From contig OZ029922.1 of NCBI GenBank assembly GCA_964023275.1, forward strand, positions 4,425,196-4,489,195: a stretch of 64,000 nucleotides of DNA, in the 5' to 3' direction. Below are positions 25,019-37,754 of this stretch, piece after piece. The first letter of the stretch is position 1, and the number at the start of each line of letters is the position of its first letter. A program made the translations under genes and the position numbers. The notes beneath the pieces were generated by a model that ran no database searches, was not told the origin of the DNA, and saw nothing but the letters and a program-made list of their open reading frames with translations. The stretch is from Norana najaformis (Eukaryota; Annelida; Clitellata; Crassiclitellata; Hormogastridae).

Positions 25019-25190
25019 CCCTAGCAGCTCCTTTCCCCCTTCTCTCGCCGGTCTTCTGGCAACCGGACTTGGTTCTTGACAAGGCAGCTTTGGACAACCC
25101 CACTGATTTGACGCAGCGCTCGTGAATAGACTGGTGCCCTACGCTTAGCTTTTAAGTAGCGCTTTAGAAATGTCGAGTTTACGATTATGA
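25019..25190 (+). repeat. LINE 3' end, family L-D
   Basis: Landmarks are GGCAACCGGACTTGGTTCTT, CAGCTTTGGACAACCCCACT, GACGCAGCGCTCGTGAATAG and AGTAGCGCTTTAGAAATGTC with a TTACGATTA tail. Other copies are at 29620-29812, 30680-30845 (-), 46440-47070 (interrupted) and 57110-57290. Confidence 0.75.
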
Positions 25191-25679
25191 ATATACACAT
25201 TTTGTACATCTTCTTCAGAAATTGGTCTCTCCTACTCGGAATTTTTTCTCTTCGTCGTGTTATCCTTTCTTTCCCTTGTATACCGGGACCCGTGTTGAAA
25301 TATCTGTCTAGTTTCTCGATGCATCAAAACCCTGGCGAGCAAAGCAGAGAACATAGTGGTATGTTCTGCAACCTGTCTACGTGCAGAGAACACAGCACCA
25401 GTGCGCACTCGACTCGTCCTCCATAGATCAAGACGGGTCTTTCAAGGCATTAATGACCATCATATCCCCCAAGCCTTGTTGCTTTCACTAGGCGCCGAAG
25501 GGATTAGTGTGGAGCCATTAGAGAAGTTGGCCGTGGGATCCGGCTAATCCGGTCCAATCCAATTCCATCAATTCAGTCATTAAGGCATTAGGAAATTCCT
25601 GCGTCTCAGACGATGAAGCAGAAGAGTTTATGTCTTCCAGTCTCTGGGGCCACATGGATCTTCGTTGGCTCTGTTCAAA

Positions 25680-25930
25680 GGATTGGCAGTTCCGATTGAG
25701 GTTCTGCTTGTAAGCGACCATCAATCGATGCCTTGTGCATTTGCGATAACGATGCTGTAGAAGTATTCCGTTTCATCAGGTTCAAATCCTGTTCTGAACA
25801 TTTTCGGCGGAACGCAGTACACTAAAGATTTACCAATTCAGATATTTCCACCAATTTCAAGCCAAAAAGACAACAGCTTCAGTAACAGATTTGAGCATAA
25901 ACTGTGATTTCATTTCAAAGCAAACTCACG
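25680..25930 (+). repeat. LINE L-C tail followed by dispersed repeat R2, copy 1
   Basis: 25680-25765 resembles family L-C (CGACCATCAATCGATGCCTT). From about 25768 to 25925 the sequence matches 31510-31668 (for example TCAAATCCTGTTCTGAAC and AAACTGTGATTTCATTTCAA). Confidence 0.6.
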
Positions 25931-26009
25931 CTGTAATATAATAGAATCGATTAGATTAGGTTAGATTAGATTAGATTAGATAACACAAAACAAGTGATGA
26001 CTCTTTCGA

Positions 26010-26106
26010 GGCAGTCTCCAACAGACGATCAGGCATAATCATGATCACAACGACGACGACGATGATGATGATGAAGATTGATGTCGGCGTCGACGTGATG
26101 ACCACA
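26010..26106 (+). repeat. Dispersed repeat R1, copy 2
   Basis: Matches 18965-19080: CAGTCTCCAACAGACGATCA, a GAC/GAT run and GATTGATGTCGGCGTCGACG. Confidence 0.6.
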
Positions 26107-26311
26107 CAGAAAAGATGCAGAACTATAGCAAGAAGAAATAACCATGGATGTGATTGCCCAACGGTACCTACACATTGGGAGACATGTCCCCCATATCTGT
26201 CACTGAGCGACGCCCCCTTCCGTCCTCGTTTCCCATCCATGGACCCAAAATCCCCGTGTCCTGTTGCATAGAAGCACCTCAGCTTTCAACGACACTCGAG
26301 CTGTCTGTCCG

Positions 26312-26634
26312 CCGGTGTAGTGCGAGATCGGTTCCGGGGTGAAAGCAGTTCCGAAAAATATTGTGATTGGTTCACGTGACCGATGACATCAGGTAACAGT
26401 TTGTTCCCACTCTGTTCGTCAAAATAATGCTTTACCCTAATTATACGGACTGCATAAATGTGGACTGCTTTGGTGCTTGGGCTTCTATTTTTCATCTACT
26501 GAAATTTTCTAGTAAATTTTGCATTCAAGACAACAAAATACTTGAAAATTCGCTTCACTATGCCGTGCCTTGGCAACAAAAATGGGTACAGTCGGAACTG
26601 TTTTCACCCCGGAGCGGATCTCGCACTACACCGG
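26312..26634. mobile_element. MITE with 43-bp terminal inverted repeats
   Basis: The left end reads CCGGTGTAGTGCGAGATCGG then TTCCGGGGTGAAAGCAGTTC. The right end, reverse-complemented, reads CCGGTGTAGTGCGAGATCCG then CTCCGGGGTGAAAACAGTTC. The arms differ at only a few positions over about 43 bp. The element is 323 bp, A/T-richer inside, and has no transposase ORF. No clear target-site duplication was found, so the DNA-transposon superfamily is not assigned. Confidence 0.72.
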
Positions 26635-26867
26635 TCATGCAGTAATAAAGCCGATGACAGAGACATCTACGGTGCAAGGTGTCGGCTTTCTTGTGCGCCC
26701 TAGTAACGTACAAGGGCCTAGTAACGAAGAGCCGACGCGTGACGTCATTTATCTAATCCCACTTCCTTCCGGTTGATCCGGAAATCACGAAAACAAACAT
26801 CTTCAGCATCATCAGTCGAAAGCAGACAGCAGCAGCAACAGCAGTCGGTTCCCTTCTCTCTGTGGAG

Positions 26868-27415
26868 GAGAGTAGAGTAGAGTAGAGTAGAGGAGAGGAC
26901 AGGACAGGAGGGGGCAGGAGATGGCAGGAGAGGACAGGACAGGACAGGACAGGAGAAGAGAGGACAGGACAGGACAGGACAGGACAGGACAGGAGAGGAC
27001 AGGACAGGACAGGAGAGGAGAGAAGAGAAGAGGAGAGGAGAGCACAGGACAGGACAGGACAGGACGGGCAGGAGATGGCAGGAGAGGACAGGACAGGACA
27101 GGACAGGAGAGGACAGGACAGGACAGGAGAGGAGAGAAGAGAAGAGGAGAGGAGAGCACAGGACAGGACAGGACAGGACGGGCAGGAGATGGCAGGAGAG
27201 GACAGGACAGGAGAGGACAGGAGAGGACAGGAGAGGACAGGAAAGGACAGGACAAGAGAGGACAGGACAGGACCGGAGAGGACAGGACAGGACAGGACAT
27301 GAGAGGGCAGGAGATAACAGGAGGATAGGAGAGGACAGGACAAGACAGGACAGGACAGGAGAGGACAGGAGAGGACAGGACAGGACAGGAGAGGGCAGAG
27401 CAGAGAGGAAAGCAG
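26868..27415 (+). repeat. (AGGAC)n minisatellite with about 114-bp higher-order repeat
   Basis: Pentanucleotide AGGAC with AGGAG variants. A variant block beginning AGGAGAGGAGAGAAGAGAAG occurs at 27011 and 27125, so a unit of about 114 bp was duplicated. The long ORFs (Gly-Gln-Asp or Ser-Cys-Pro repeats) are artefacts. Confidence 0.95.
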
Positions 27416-27769
27416 CGCAGGTCAGGTAAAAAGTAAATTATGCAGTGGAAATAATTTTTAAACGAGAGTCGTTTTTATTGTGGAGTTAAAGGCGTGAGAA
27501 GAAAACGCAAAAACGCAATCAGCGTTTGGCACGTGGTACTTGGTACGGTGTCCGTACAGGAGTACCAACTCGAGTTGTGGACTAAGAATGCGTCTGTCGT
27601 TGCTGCAGTCGTGTTTGCACATCGTCGGCGAGATCTTTTAATTTCCGGAATAAATCTTTGCGGAGTTTCTACCAGAGAGTGACGTAAACACGTGAGCTAC
27701 CTTTAACATAACAAGGCTTAGACTCGATCATGCATATTTGAATCGGTGAAAATTTCACGTCATCTGTGT
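27416..27769. other. No gene seen
   Basis: Unique sequence between the AGGAC array and a LINE fragment. No recognisable feature. Confidence 0.3.
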
Positions 27770-28090
27770 ATCCTAATCGTAATCGTAATCTCGAGATTTC
27801 TACAGAGCCCAACGAAGGCTAAGTCGCAGGATCCAGCTTATTCACAGGCGCTCAGTCAAAACAACATCGATAGGCAAAAGGGTTCGGTTCCAGGTCAAGA
27901 TCCAGGAGTCAGGCAGTCAGACAGTCGGACGGCTACGGTGGATGGTGTTTGAAATTGAAGCGAGAAGAGAGATAACGGGAAGAGGAAGATTCAGGATAAT
28001 ATTTTTGGACAAGAAGTGTTTTCAGTTTTCAGTGAAAGACCTGCGCAGAAACTGAAAGAGGTGAAGTGTTGGTGAGTTCGTATGTGTATT
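27770..28090 (-). repeat. LINE L-A 3' end
   Basis: It begins with the tail AATCGTAATCGTAATCTCGA (reverse view) and runs through TTATTCACAGGCGCTCAGTC to GACCTGCGCAGAAACTG. Confidence 0.8.
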
Positions 28091-28195
28091 TTGCCTATCG
28101 ATTTTGTTTTGACTGAACGCCTGTGAATAAGCTGATTCCCGCGACTTAGCTTTCGTTGGGCGCTATAGAAATCTCGAGATTACGATTACGAGTGT
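28085..28195 (+). repeat. LINE L-A tail, opposite orientation
   Basis: CGCCTGTGAATAAGCTGATT, TTTCGTTGGGCGCTATAGAA and ATTACGATTACG. It sits head-to-head with the preceding copy, forming an inverted pair. Confidence 0.8.
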
Positions 28196-28654
28196 AAAGC
28201 CCGAGCCATAGCCCCACATACAAATCTCCAAAATCCGTCAGGATTTGGATTCGATCAGCCAATCTCTTAAACAGAGGCGTCATGGGGCGGACGCGTCGCC
28301 GAATTATCTGTCCAGATCTGCAAATACTGGAACGAATGGACGCCGGGCCAGAGAAGCCATATTGGATTTTATCCTGCAGTGTTAAGGATGGCCGTCTGCT
28401 CTGATAAAAACCGCGGAATCCTGTAAGATTTGTCCGTTTTCCTTTTTTCCACCGCGATTTCCTGCGAAATAAAAGAATGGTTTAAGCCTATTACATGATC
28501 CAATTTCAAGAAAACAAGACGAGATTAGATTAATGTAATGCAGTAGACCGAGTCGGCTTCTTCGTTAAGAGCGTTATGTTCAGCGCATCTGTGCTGCCCG
28601 GCATGAGGAAGAACCAGGTCCTAATATCTATATTTCAGAGATAACATGACACAT

Positions 28655-28800
28655 GCATGCATGTATGTATGTATGTATGCTCATGTATATATGTAATGTA
28701 TGTATGCATGTATGGACGGATGCATGTATGTATGCCTGTATGCATATATGGATCTATGTATTTATGTATGTATGTACATGTATGTAGGTAAGTACGAACA
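28655..28800 (+). repeat. (GTAT)n-rich microsatellite
   Basis: Degenerate ATGTATGTATG units. Confidence 0.85.
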
Positions 28801-29039
28801 TACGTACATTTGTGTAAACGTACGTTAGTGTAGGGCTAAAGAATAGAGACAGAAACACAGACTGATAGATATTGTGGGAGACAGAGAGACGAACGAAGGC
28901 AGTAGCTCGAAGACAAAATTGTGTACGTAGGCTTTTCAAAAGCACAAGGGTAGCTTAATGCTGAGACCTCACGGTGAGGTCATGTCCAAACAAGATCATG
29001 GTATCTGCGTAGACCTGCCTTAATAGGTTGGGCCTACGG

Positions 29040-29300
<261 letters not shown>

Positions 29301-29389
29301 GTCGACCTGCTTTCAATTACCAACATCTGTCACGTATGATCCTCCGTTACATATATACAGTATGTAGGCCCCTATGTACTGTACGTAAT

Positions 29390-29466
29390 AAGCCTGTGAA
29401 TAAGCTGGTTCCCGCGACTTAGCTTTCGTTGGGCGCTGTAGAAATCTCGAGATTACGATTACGTAT
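29390..29466 (+). repeat. LINE L-A tail fragment
   Basis: CCTGTGAATAAGCTGGTTCC, GCTTTCGTTGGGCGCTGTAG, ATCTCGAGATTACGATTACG. Confidence 0.8.
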
Positions 29467-29619
29467 GTGTTTATGTATACATGTATGTGTGTATGTATGC
29501 ATGAATGTATTTATGTACCGAGACACTTAATAAAGCGCCTTTGAAGTACCCCACAAACTCAATGCACTTAATTCGGCCTGCCATGGTGAAAAGCATGGCT
29601 GAAAAGTGACAATGACAAT

Positions 29620-29812
29620 ATGCAACACAACCAACCCCAACAGCTCTTTTCCCCCTTCCCTCTCTGGTCTTCTGGCAACCGGGTTTGGTTCTTTACATGG
29701 CATCTTTGGACAACCCCACTGACTTGATGCAGCGCTCGTGAATAAGCTGGTGCCCTGCGTTTGGCTCTTAAGTAGCACTTTAGAAATTTGGAGTTTACGA
29801 TTACGAACAGTA
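29620..29812 (+). repeat. LINE L-D 3' end
   Basis: GGCAACCGGGTTTGGTTCTT, CATCTTTGGACAACCCCACT, GATGCAGCGCTCGTGAATAA, ending in TTACGATTACGA. Confidence 0.78.
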
Positions 29813-30679
29813 CCAATACGTCGCCTGCAAGTACCAGTTGTAAATGCTTTTAGACATTTTCCTGCTGACTGAAATATTTAGTGTGTTTAATGGGATCACG
29901 TAGTTTACTTTAAAACCCATTTGCTCCGTGCATTAAACGCTGGACTACTTCTTACTTGCGTCGAAAGCCATCAGCGAACCAAAGCCTTGGGTTTCAGCGT
30001 TGGCTGGTTCAGACCACAAGCGAACATAACCACCTAACACCTCAACAATGCGTTTTTCCCGTTCCCAGTGATGGACTTTCAAAAGCAACCGCTAATTACT
30101 GGTCAAACAGTAAACTCTAGATGCCAAAGGCACTCCTTCTATCAGAACAAGGATACTGTCCATGAGACGGTGTCGTGACTCTTAAGACAGCCACCCACTT
30201 CGCTGCACGTGAGCCTTGGCTTCGTTCTAATCTGACATCAGCGCCTCCGCTTTTTCATAACACACGTGTTGTCGGTCGTTGATAACCCTAAAGAAATTGC
30301 AATTTGCCCTCTGCTGAACGGGTCAAATCAGTCTTCAAGGTGAGAGACCTGAACGTAGGCTGCGTCAGATGGCAAATTATTGGAAAGCAGGAGCTGTTTT
30401 GAGCCCAGTCATCGTGCAAATAATCAGTACGTCTAACACACGTGTGTTTGCATTGCATGTACTGGTACTGTACTTGTTATTGGCTTCAAAATACATGTAC
30501 TTGTATCTGCTACTTACCAATGCTGCACTTCTTGCAATCTCTGCGAAGGAGGAAGAGGAGGATCTGATCTTCTCCAAGTGGCAGTCGACAAGTCTTCTGT
30601 GAGGCCAAGCATGACTTGCCACATCTGTCCGCGTTAGTTATAACAGACGACTATAATTGATGAAATGGATTTAATCATA
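29813..30679. other. No gene seen
   Basis: Unique sequence. Two overlapping ORFs of about 80 codons on opposite strands near 30370-30620 have no family motif or splice context. Confidence 0.3.
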
Positions 30680-30845
30680 ATCGTAAACTCGAAATTTCTA
30701 AAGCGCTACTTCAAGCTGAACGCAGGGCACCAGCTTATTCACAATCGCTGCGTCAAGTCTGTGGGGTGATCCAAAGATGTTAAGAACCAAGTCCGGTTGT
30801 CAGAAGACCAGATAGATGAGGGGAGAGGCTAGGGTGGGTTGTTTA
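30680..30845 (-). repeat. LINE L-D 3' end
   Basis: Reverse view of family L-D: TAATCGTAAACTCGAAATTT, CACCAGCTTATTCACAATCG, GGTTGTCAGAAGACCAG. Confidence 0.72.
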
Positions 30846-31504
30846 ATCGGAGAGAAGTGGAAATGCTGATCAGGGTGGGGTTAACCGATACTGCAGATCG
30901 CTTTGCGACGTCGCAGAGGCACAGTTAAACTTTGTAAATAAAACCGACTCGCTGTCAGTCACTGACTGAACACGCAGACCTAATGATGTCCGTCTTTGGA
31001 ATAATTTCCTGTGTAGAGACAATGAATCCACTCTACACAAAAACAGCAGTAGGTTGTTGTCGGCTAAATCAATTAGCGGTCGTCCATTTAGGGCGTCTGC
31101 AGAAGGGAGGAAGGGTTACCAAAATGCGGACAGAGACGGGGATTACACCCACTGCGCACATCCGACTCTAAATTTTCTGGTTATTTCTGTACATCCCGAG
31201 CTTAAAATACCAATTTCAGTGAGACAGCATACAGCCTGTATTGCGTTGGATCAAATTAGAGTCTTATTTTGGTTACAGCAGTTTCAGTGTATCCCACCCA
31301 CAGCACAGTCGACCCAACAAGATCAACAGGGTAACCTAATCTCAACAGGGTAACCTAATCTAGGCCTCATAAGCCAGCTGATGTGCGGACGGCCACAAAG
31401 GGAATCAGAGATATGTCAAATGCATCCAGAGGGGAGGGAGGCGTCCAAAGGTCTCTTTTGTTAATGTCCTTTATGGACGATCCCTCAGCCTAACCTGTGC
31501 TAAT

Positions 31505-31668
31505 GATGAAGCATTCCATTTCATCTGTTTCAAATCCTGTTCTGAACGTTTTCAACGAAACACAACACTAAAGATTTGCCAACACAGATATTTCCACCAG
31601 TAGCAAGTCATAAAGGCCACACGTTCAGTAGTAGATTCAAGTATAAACTGTGATTTCATTTCAAACCA
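31505..31668 (+). repeat. Dispersed repeat R2, copy 2
   Basis: Matches 25768-25925 over about 160 bp, including CACTAAAGATTTGCCAA, GATATTTCCACCA and AAACTGTGATTTCATTTCAA. Identity unknown. Confidence 0.6.
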
Positions 31669-32625
31669 ATCGATTCTGCCTTGCACATTTCACAAATGGC
31701 ATTTCAGACAAGATTAGTTTTGTCTCGCTGTTACGCAAAAACTGGCGTTAAATCTGTGACCGTGCACAAGAAAACCCTCAGCGTCAGCAAAGCATATTTG
31801 CAAGAAACGTGCTCCAAAATGATCTCTTTGTATATTTTATATTCCTTGGTGTGTTAGCCAACGAACTGTGCGTCCCCATGCAGTTTTGCTGTCTAAATAC
31901 TTTTACTTTCAATTCTATTGTGACCTCCTGCAAGAAAACTTAATTTAACATGTCCCTTGGTGCCCTAATTTGAAGTTGTGTACATCAATAACCAACACCC
32001 ATAAAAAGCTCCAACTGTCTTATGGTACAATTTGTGATCAAAACATGCTGTTTTCACCAGCAATTCACACCCAATCCAGTGCTTTTCCAAACTGGGTTTT
32101 GATTTCTGCTGACTTTGTGCAGGTTTTTTCAAGCATGGTTACATTTCTTCAGTCGCTATACATCACGGTCAAATAGATCACTGAAAACACTCTCGTCACA
32201 AATCTGTCTAAACTTCATGCCACGTCACGCAAGCATGCAATACCACTCAGGAAATTTCCTGTAGCAAGTTGCATATCCTCCAACTCCAACGGCTCAAAGC
32301 CTTTGACGTCACAGGTCAAAAGCGAACTAAAAACTGAAAACCCAATGGCCCCAAACCAAAAGAACAAACAAAAACAGCAATCAGTACCACAGATATTTGA
32401 TTAGAAAACTCCAAGACAAGCCATCAACGCAAGTACAAAATCCATCTGGATGAGTTAAAAAGCCCCTGATGCCACCCAGCATCTTCGTAACAGGGGACAC
32501 GTTTCCAGATAAACCACCAGAAAATTACACACAATCGACCATGAACAGTTTTTATCTTGTTCTTGAACAATTCACGCCTCAGTCAGCTGCAGCCAGCCTA
32601 TCAACACGGCTAATCCTCAACTTGT

Positions 32626-34952
32626 CTATGCAACCTCAGTTTTCGATGGCTCGTCAAAGTTTTCAACCAAGTCTAAAAAATGCCAAAACAACATTTTCAT
32701 GTACTTCCATGACCAACTGCAAACAGCATCACATTCTGACTTCTAATCAGCACCAACTGAATTCCAACAAATCCAATTCGTGTTGCGAAAGTTATTTATA
32801 TTGCCTAAATTCTGTAATAATCATTAAAGAAACTCGAGATTTGTTAGTCCTAGATAATTCAGTACAAATCTGCTAACAGCTAACTCATCAAGATCTTTCT
32901 TTGGTTTTTTAAAGCCCAGTGCACTCAAATTCATTTTCCTTCATTTCTGAAACCTCTGCATAAGACAATTTTCTAACCTGGTACTTCATCATCTTCATCA
33001 ACCTCGACTTTCTTTTGTTCGTCTAAAATAGATAAAAACAAACTTGGTTAAAAATCAATTTTAAGCACTTCTGTACTGGCAAAACTGTTGTACTGGCAAA
33101 ACAAATGTCACTTTGTACTGATGAATTATCAATGCATCAAATGTCAACAGCTTCTCTTACCTTTCACACTGGCACCAAAAGACGAGAGACTGCCGAGCGT
33201 AGACGCCAAGCTCTCACCACGTAGTTGCGACAGTAAAGACGGCAAAATATCAGTGATTTCTAAAACAAAATGAAACAAATCACAACCGTTTCAGTTGCAT
33301 CCAGATCACAACTTGACAAACAAAAAATTCAAATGTCTGACTACATTAGAATACAAAGAGATACAACAGGTTTTGGGGCAACAAATATATCATCCAACCT
33401 GGACATCTGGCAAATTTAAATTCACGTGTGAAACAAACCAATCGCAACAAGAGCTGCCTTGTGATATTCTGAGTTAAACAAATGTTACAAACTGCTCTGT
33501 GAACACCAGTGCTACGCAAATTTTATGCTGTGCATTATGTACAAAATGTTATGTGGAGTTGTTGGATACACTTGAATTAACTGAAAACGGCAACAATTCA
33601 CCACCACTTTCATTATAAAGGCCTAGTTGTAGATCTCATTTGACGGACTGCGCGGCTACCAGCTATGATTGTGCTAGCAAACTCAAGAAATAAGACTATT
33701 CTTGTTGATAGGAGTGTTGGTCTTACGTTTTGTTTCGGCATGCCCAGTCACAACAAAAGTGTTTGACTGAAGACAGGCCTGGACCTTGGGGTTGTTGAAG
33801 CAGATCACCTCCCCATTGTCCTTGAACAGATTCACCTGACAGATACACATGCAAACATAAGATATCCAATAAATAAAAACAAGAGGTCAACATTTCTCGC
33901 TAAAACATATTTTAAAACCACAAAGACAATAAATTTAGATCATGACCTACATAAATATAGCTCTACATACTTTCAACTTGCATCCTATTCTGGTTGTTTA
34001 AAAATGTTCATTAAACGCTCACACACTTGCAATACAGTAAAATTTTTGCTGGTCATCAGAGTGTAAATTTATATTAGTAACTTGGGTCATTTTAGCCTTG
34101 ACACCTTGACTGTAAAATCTTAAACAAAACTAAAACATACCGTTAGGCATTGGTGATCCATAAAATTCTTTTGAACCAAGTCATAATTATGCAAACTGAG
34201 CCAAATGAATCTTATTTTGCTGACAATGACAGATGCTTTACCTCTTCAATGCCGGGGATGGCATTGACGCCAATCTTCTTCACAGCCATCTGGATTTTCT
34301 TGTCATCTGCAGCCGTAGACCTCGGAATCACCTTCTTCTTGCGACGAGCTGTACCCTGTACAAAAAATTGGCAAACATTTGCACAAAATCTGCCGTTACT
34401 CAACAATACACTGGCAACAACTATCTAAAGGTATTTGTACGTATATGAAGTTGTCTTGTTAAACAATAAAATTAACAGTGCATCACAAATATCTAACTGT
34501 ACAAATGCCAGGCAAGTCTCTAATATGCACATTCTTTTCTTCAATTTTGAAAAAATGTGCAAAAGTGACCACTGCAGTATTCAAGTAATTCAACCAGATA
34601 AGCTTGAGGTATACACACAATTTCTGTTATATTTTAAATTTTTGTAGAATGAAGTTAGTGAAGTTAGCCTGAAGTTAGTACACACTTTTCTACTTCAGAC
34701 AAACTGGGAGTTCTTACACTGAACTCCTGCATAAAGTAATGTTACAAATTCCAACATGAAAACAAACACCATTTCTCAAAGTCCATTTAACTTTTATAAT
34801 CAGAATTGCTAATAATAATAATAGTAATAACAATAATAAAGAGAAGATGAACAAAGCGACGTTTAACACCAATTTGAAGCAAATGAAGCAAGTCGCACCT
34901 TTCCACCAATGCGGACTGATTCCTGCAAATGTTTTAGTTTATCTGCATTCAT
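32626..34952 (-). CDS. BTF3: BTF3, nascent-polypeptide-associated complex subunit beta
   Basis: NAC beta pairs with NAC alpha and sits at the ribosomal exit tunnel, shielding nascent chains and preventing mistargeting to the ER. Six coding exons on the minus strand are 34899..34952, 34242..34355, 33727..33835, 33161..33259, 32978..33022 and 32626..32672. All phases join and give 155 residues, close to the roughly 160 of the usual isoform. The sequence starts [18 protein letters not shown]. It carries the ribosome-binding basic motif RRKKK at 22-26, the NAC core ([55 protein letters not shown]) and the acidic end [18 protein letters not shown]. The first coding exon has an acceptor 14 bases before the ATG (exon from 34966), so an untranslated first exon lies upstream. 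No defect is seen. Confidence 0.97.
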
Positions 34953-36871
34953 TTTTGAAGACGTATCTGTAACAACAATCAAATCACTAAATAATTAAGT
35001 AACCACAATTAGGTTTAGGATGCATTTATAAAAAAATAGAGGAAAATAAAAAGCAACCTTATTATGCGTTATCTTTATGCTAGTTTTACTTTTCTTTTCC
35101 ACTGTATATGCACCACACAGTGAGGCACAGTAACTGGTTAATAGGTAAAATTTGGTTTTAGCCCACCAGCGGCCGACACTTTTAGACAGTACAGCAAACC
35201 TAGATGACAGCAAAAGCTCCACGCATCCTTATGGGAACTCACATCATATACAATGGATGGCAAGCTTTTTCCACTCAGAAAATTTGAATTTTTATGCTTT
35301 CCGTTGTTGTACATGGATGGAACTGCATGCATGCGAAAGATGATGAGGTACACATACTAAACGCAGCGGCAAACATATGACCAGGTAACCAAAGACATTT
35401 TGTCACACGCAGCAATTTGTTTCCAGCGTATCTACAGGATTTTGCCTGGCAAAGCGCATTTTGTCACGAAACTATTTCCTCAAGCATTCTTATTTGTATA
35501 TCAGAAACTTACCTGACTGAATTTCTTTCACACAATAAAATGTTTGCAGCATAAAAATCATACCATATCCATTATTCATGGATTACTTACTAACTTATTG
35601 GAGAATCACTGGGTACCTTGCAACATTCTACTGTCTCCCAGTCTGGAATGGCCATACAGTTAATACGTGACCTGCTGCAGGCAGGCCAAAGCCAAATATT
35701 ACCCCCAATTGGTTACTCAGCTTGCAATGCAGAGGCCTTTTCTCTTTAGGAACCTTGAACAAGTCCTTCACACAGCGCTGTTGATGCTATTATATGGTCA
35801 CGTGTGCATTTCTAAACTTTGGAAGGAAACTTTGGAAACTATTGAATACAGTTGTATCGCATTGCATATTAGAATCTAAAGTATCTAACAATTAATTAAA
35901 GAACATCTGAAGAACTAGAAATACTAGCAACTGATCAGCTCATCATTAGCATAATGTGCATCATCCAAAATTTCCAATAACTTTAGCTAAACGGGCATTG
36001 GTTGATTAAACAACAGTATAATTTTGATATTTAAATTTAATTTGCTGGAGTGATTTACTTAACCTAACCAAAGTGGAAGAAAAAGGCACTAAGCCACAAT
36101 CCGATGACTTTCCAGCTTATGTATGAGTCAAAATTATAGCACAACTGCTTCATCAGTCTGTTGATTAGCAGTGTCAGAAGCAAAGACAAAATTTTTCAAG
36201 ATGCGCTAAGGTACGATCAGCACAATTTTGGCGACAGCTTTTTAGATCAAGGACTGCAAATCAATCAGTTCCAAAATCAATACTGGCTTTTAGGGAAATA
36301 AAACAGCCAGCAACATTGTTGGCCCGCTTAAAGACATTTTGGTCAAATTTTGGAACAGTCACATTCTAGTTGTGCATAACCCTATATACAGTGTAACACC
36401 GTGTGTTCGGGAGTCTGAAACTAATTACGGCAGTTGTTAAAATTTTCACTATAACCCTTATTTACTCAGTTGGCTATTGTCTGCCAACTCAACCCTTAAC
36501 CCTTATTTACTCAGTCGGCTGTTGTCTGCCAACTCAACAGTTAAATTGGTTGCAAGTTTGAAGACTTTGCACTAATTTGTTCAAAGCTATCAACTACAAA
36601 GCAGTTTTTCAACGCCGACTGTTTAACATTGGTCGCTGAAGAGGGCGAACATGGCCACCACGTATCAATTGGGACTCAGGAAATCGTCGCTTTAATTAAC
36701 ATCACAATACTTAGCGACTTTCTGTACCACTTAATCGCTAACCATATGTTTTCTCGTTTAATTTCATTTCGGTTTTAACGAAATAAAAATTGCACACTTT
36801 TAAAATTCGCAAAGAGCAACTCGCAACCAACCTTTGTTAACACGAGGCTGCAGTTGAAAAGAACCCTTAAG

Positions 36872-36943
36872 ATGGCGGCGGTGGCGATACTGGTACCCTT
36901 TAACGCTGCAATGAAGCGCCGCTTACCCAGCGCAGCGTTGCAT
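36872..36943 (+). CDS. Candidate first coding exon of an unidentified gene, mitochondrial-type N-terminus
   Basis: AAGATGGCGGC (a YY1-like start context) opens a 24-codon frame, MAAVAILVPFNAAMKRRLPS followed by AALH, ending at a consensus donor GTAAGTAAG. The basic, hydrophobic, acid-free peptide resembles a mitochondrial presequence. No convincing downstream exon was found on the + strand, so the gene, if real, is unknown. The segment could instead be untranslated first exon or promoter sequence shared with BTF3. Confidence 0.3.
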
Positions 36944-37748
36944 GTAAGTAAGTTGAACAATAGAAACGCAATGACATATCACGACTACTGATCTTTTATT
37001 AACATGAAACTAATAATTTATTGTAATGTGGTGTATTGCAATGTTTAATTTTGTACTGGCCATGCAAAACCTCTTCTTAAAAACTTTGATGCAAAACTGA
37101 CGGCTTTCGTTAGAAATCTTGGGATTACGATTACGAACTAGGCCTATACCTTACCACGAGTCCATGACATAAGCTTTTGGCGCTGCTGAAATAAGGAGTG
37201 TACGATCATAAAGCAAGTAGTGCATCAATGCACTAGTAGCCTACTGAATATTAATTGTCATATTCCAAGGTCAAGAAAATGAAGTCCCTCCTCCTCCTCT
37301 TACTTAAATTCCCATCTGGCATGGATTTAAACTTCTGATCTCGCAGTCAAGTCCGGCATGCTAAAAGCTAGACTGACATGCACCCCAACTAAATACAATG
37401 CTCAGCTTGCCACAACTTTTGTGTTGAGTTTAGCTAATGTTAGAAGTCATTATAAGGTTCGTTCTCACAACTAAACTGCAGTTCAACTGCAGCCTTCTAA
37501 AGAAAACGAAATAACAATCTAAATGCTGCCTGATAATAACAACAAACTAAAACAATAGTTTTCTCATGAAAATATTTCTTTAATTTCAAACAGGTCGTTG
37601 TTAGCACAATATAATTTAAGCAGTCAGGTCTATTAAATCACCCCAGTGAGCATGCCCACAAGTAGAACCCAATAAAAAAGATTCTACTCTGACTGGATGA
37701 GAGTTGATAACGCACTGTCACATGCCTGCTGTGCTATACAATGACAGA

Positions 37749-37754
37749 TTTATT
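37749..37754 (-). promoter_or_regulatory. Candidate poly(A) signal of the ASXL-like gene
   Basis: AATAAA on the minus strand, about 890 bases past the stop at 38642. Confidence 0.35.

Noticed and set aside
26753..27343. Ser-Cys-Pro-Val-Leu repeat ORFs and Gly-Gln-Asp-Arg ORFs
   Set aside because: Translation of the AGGAC minisatellite on both strands.
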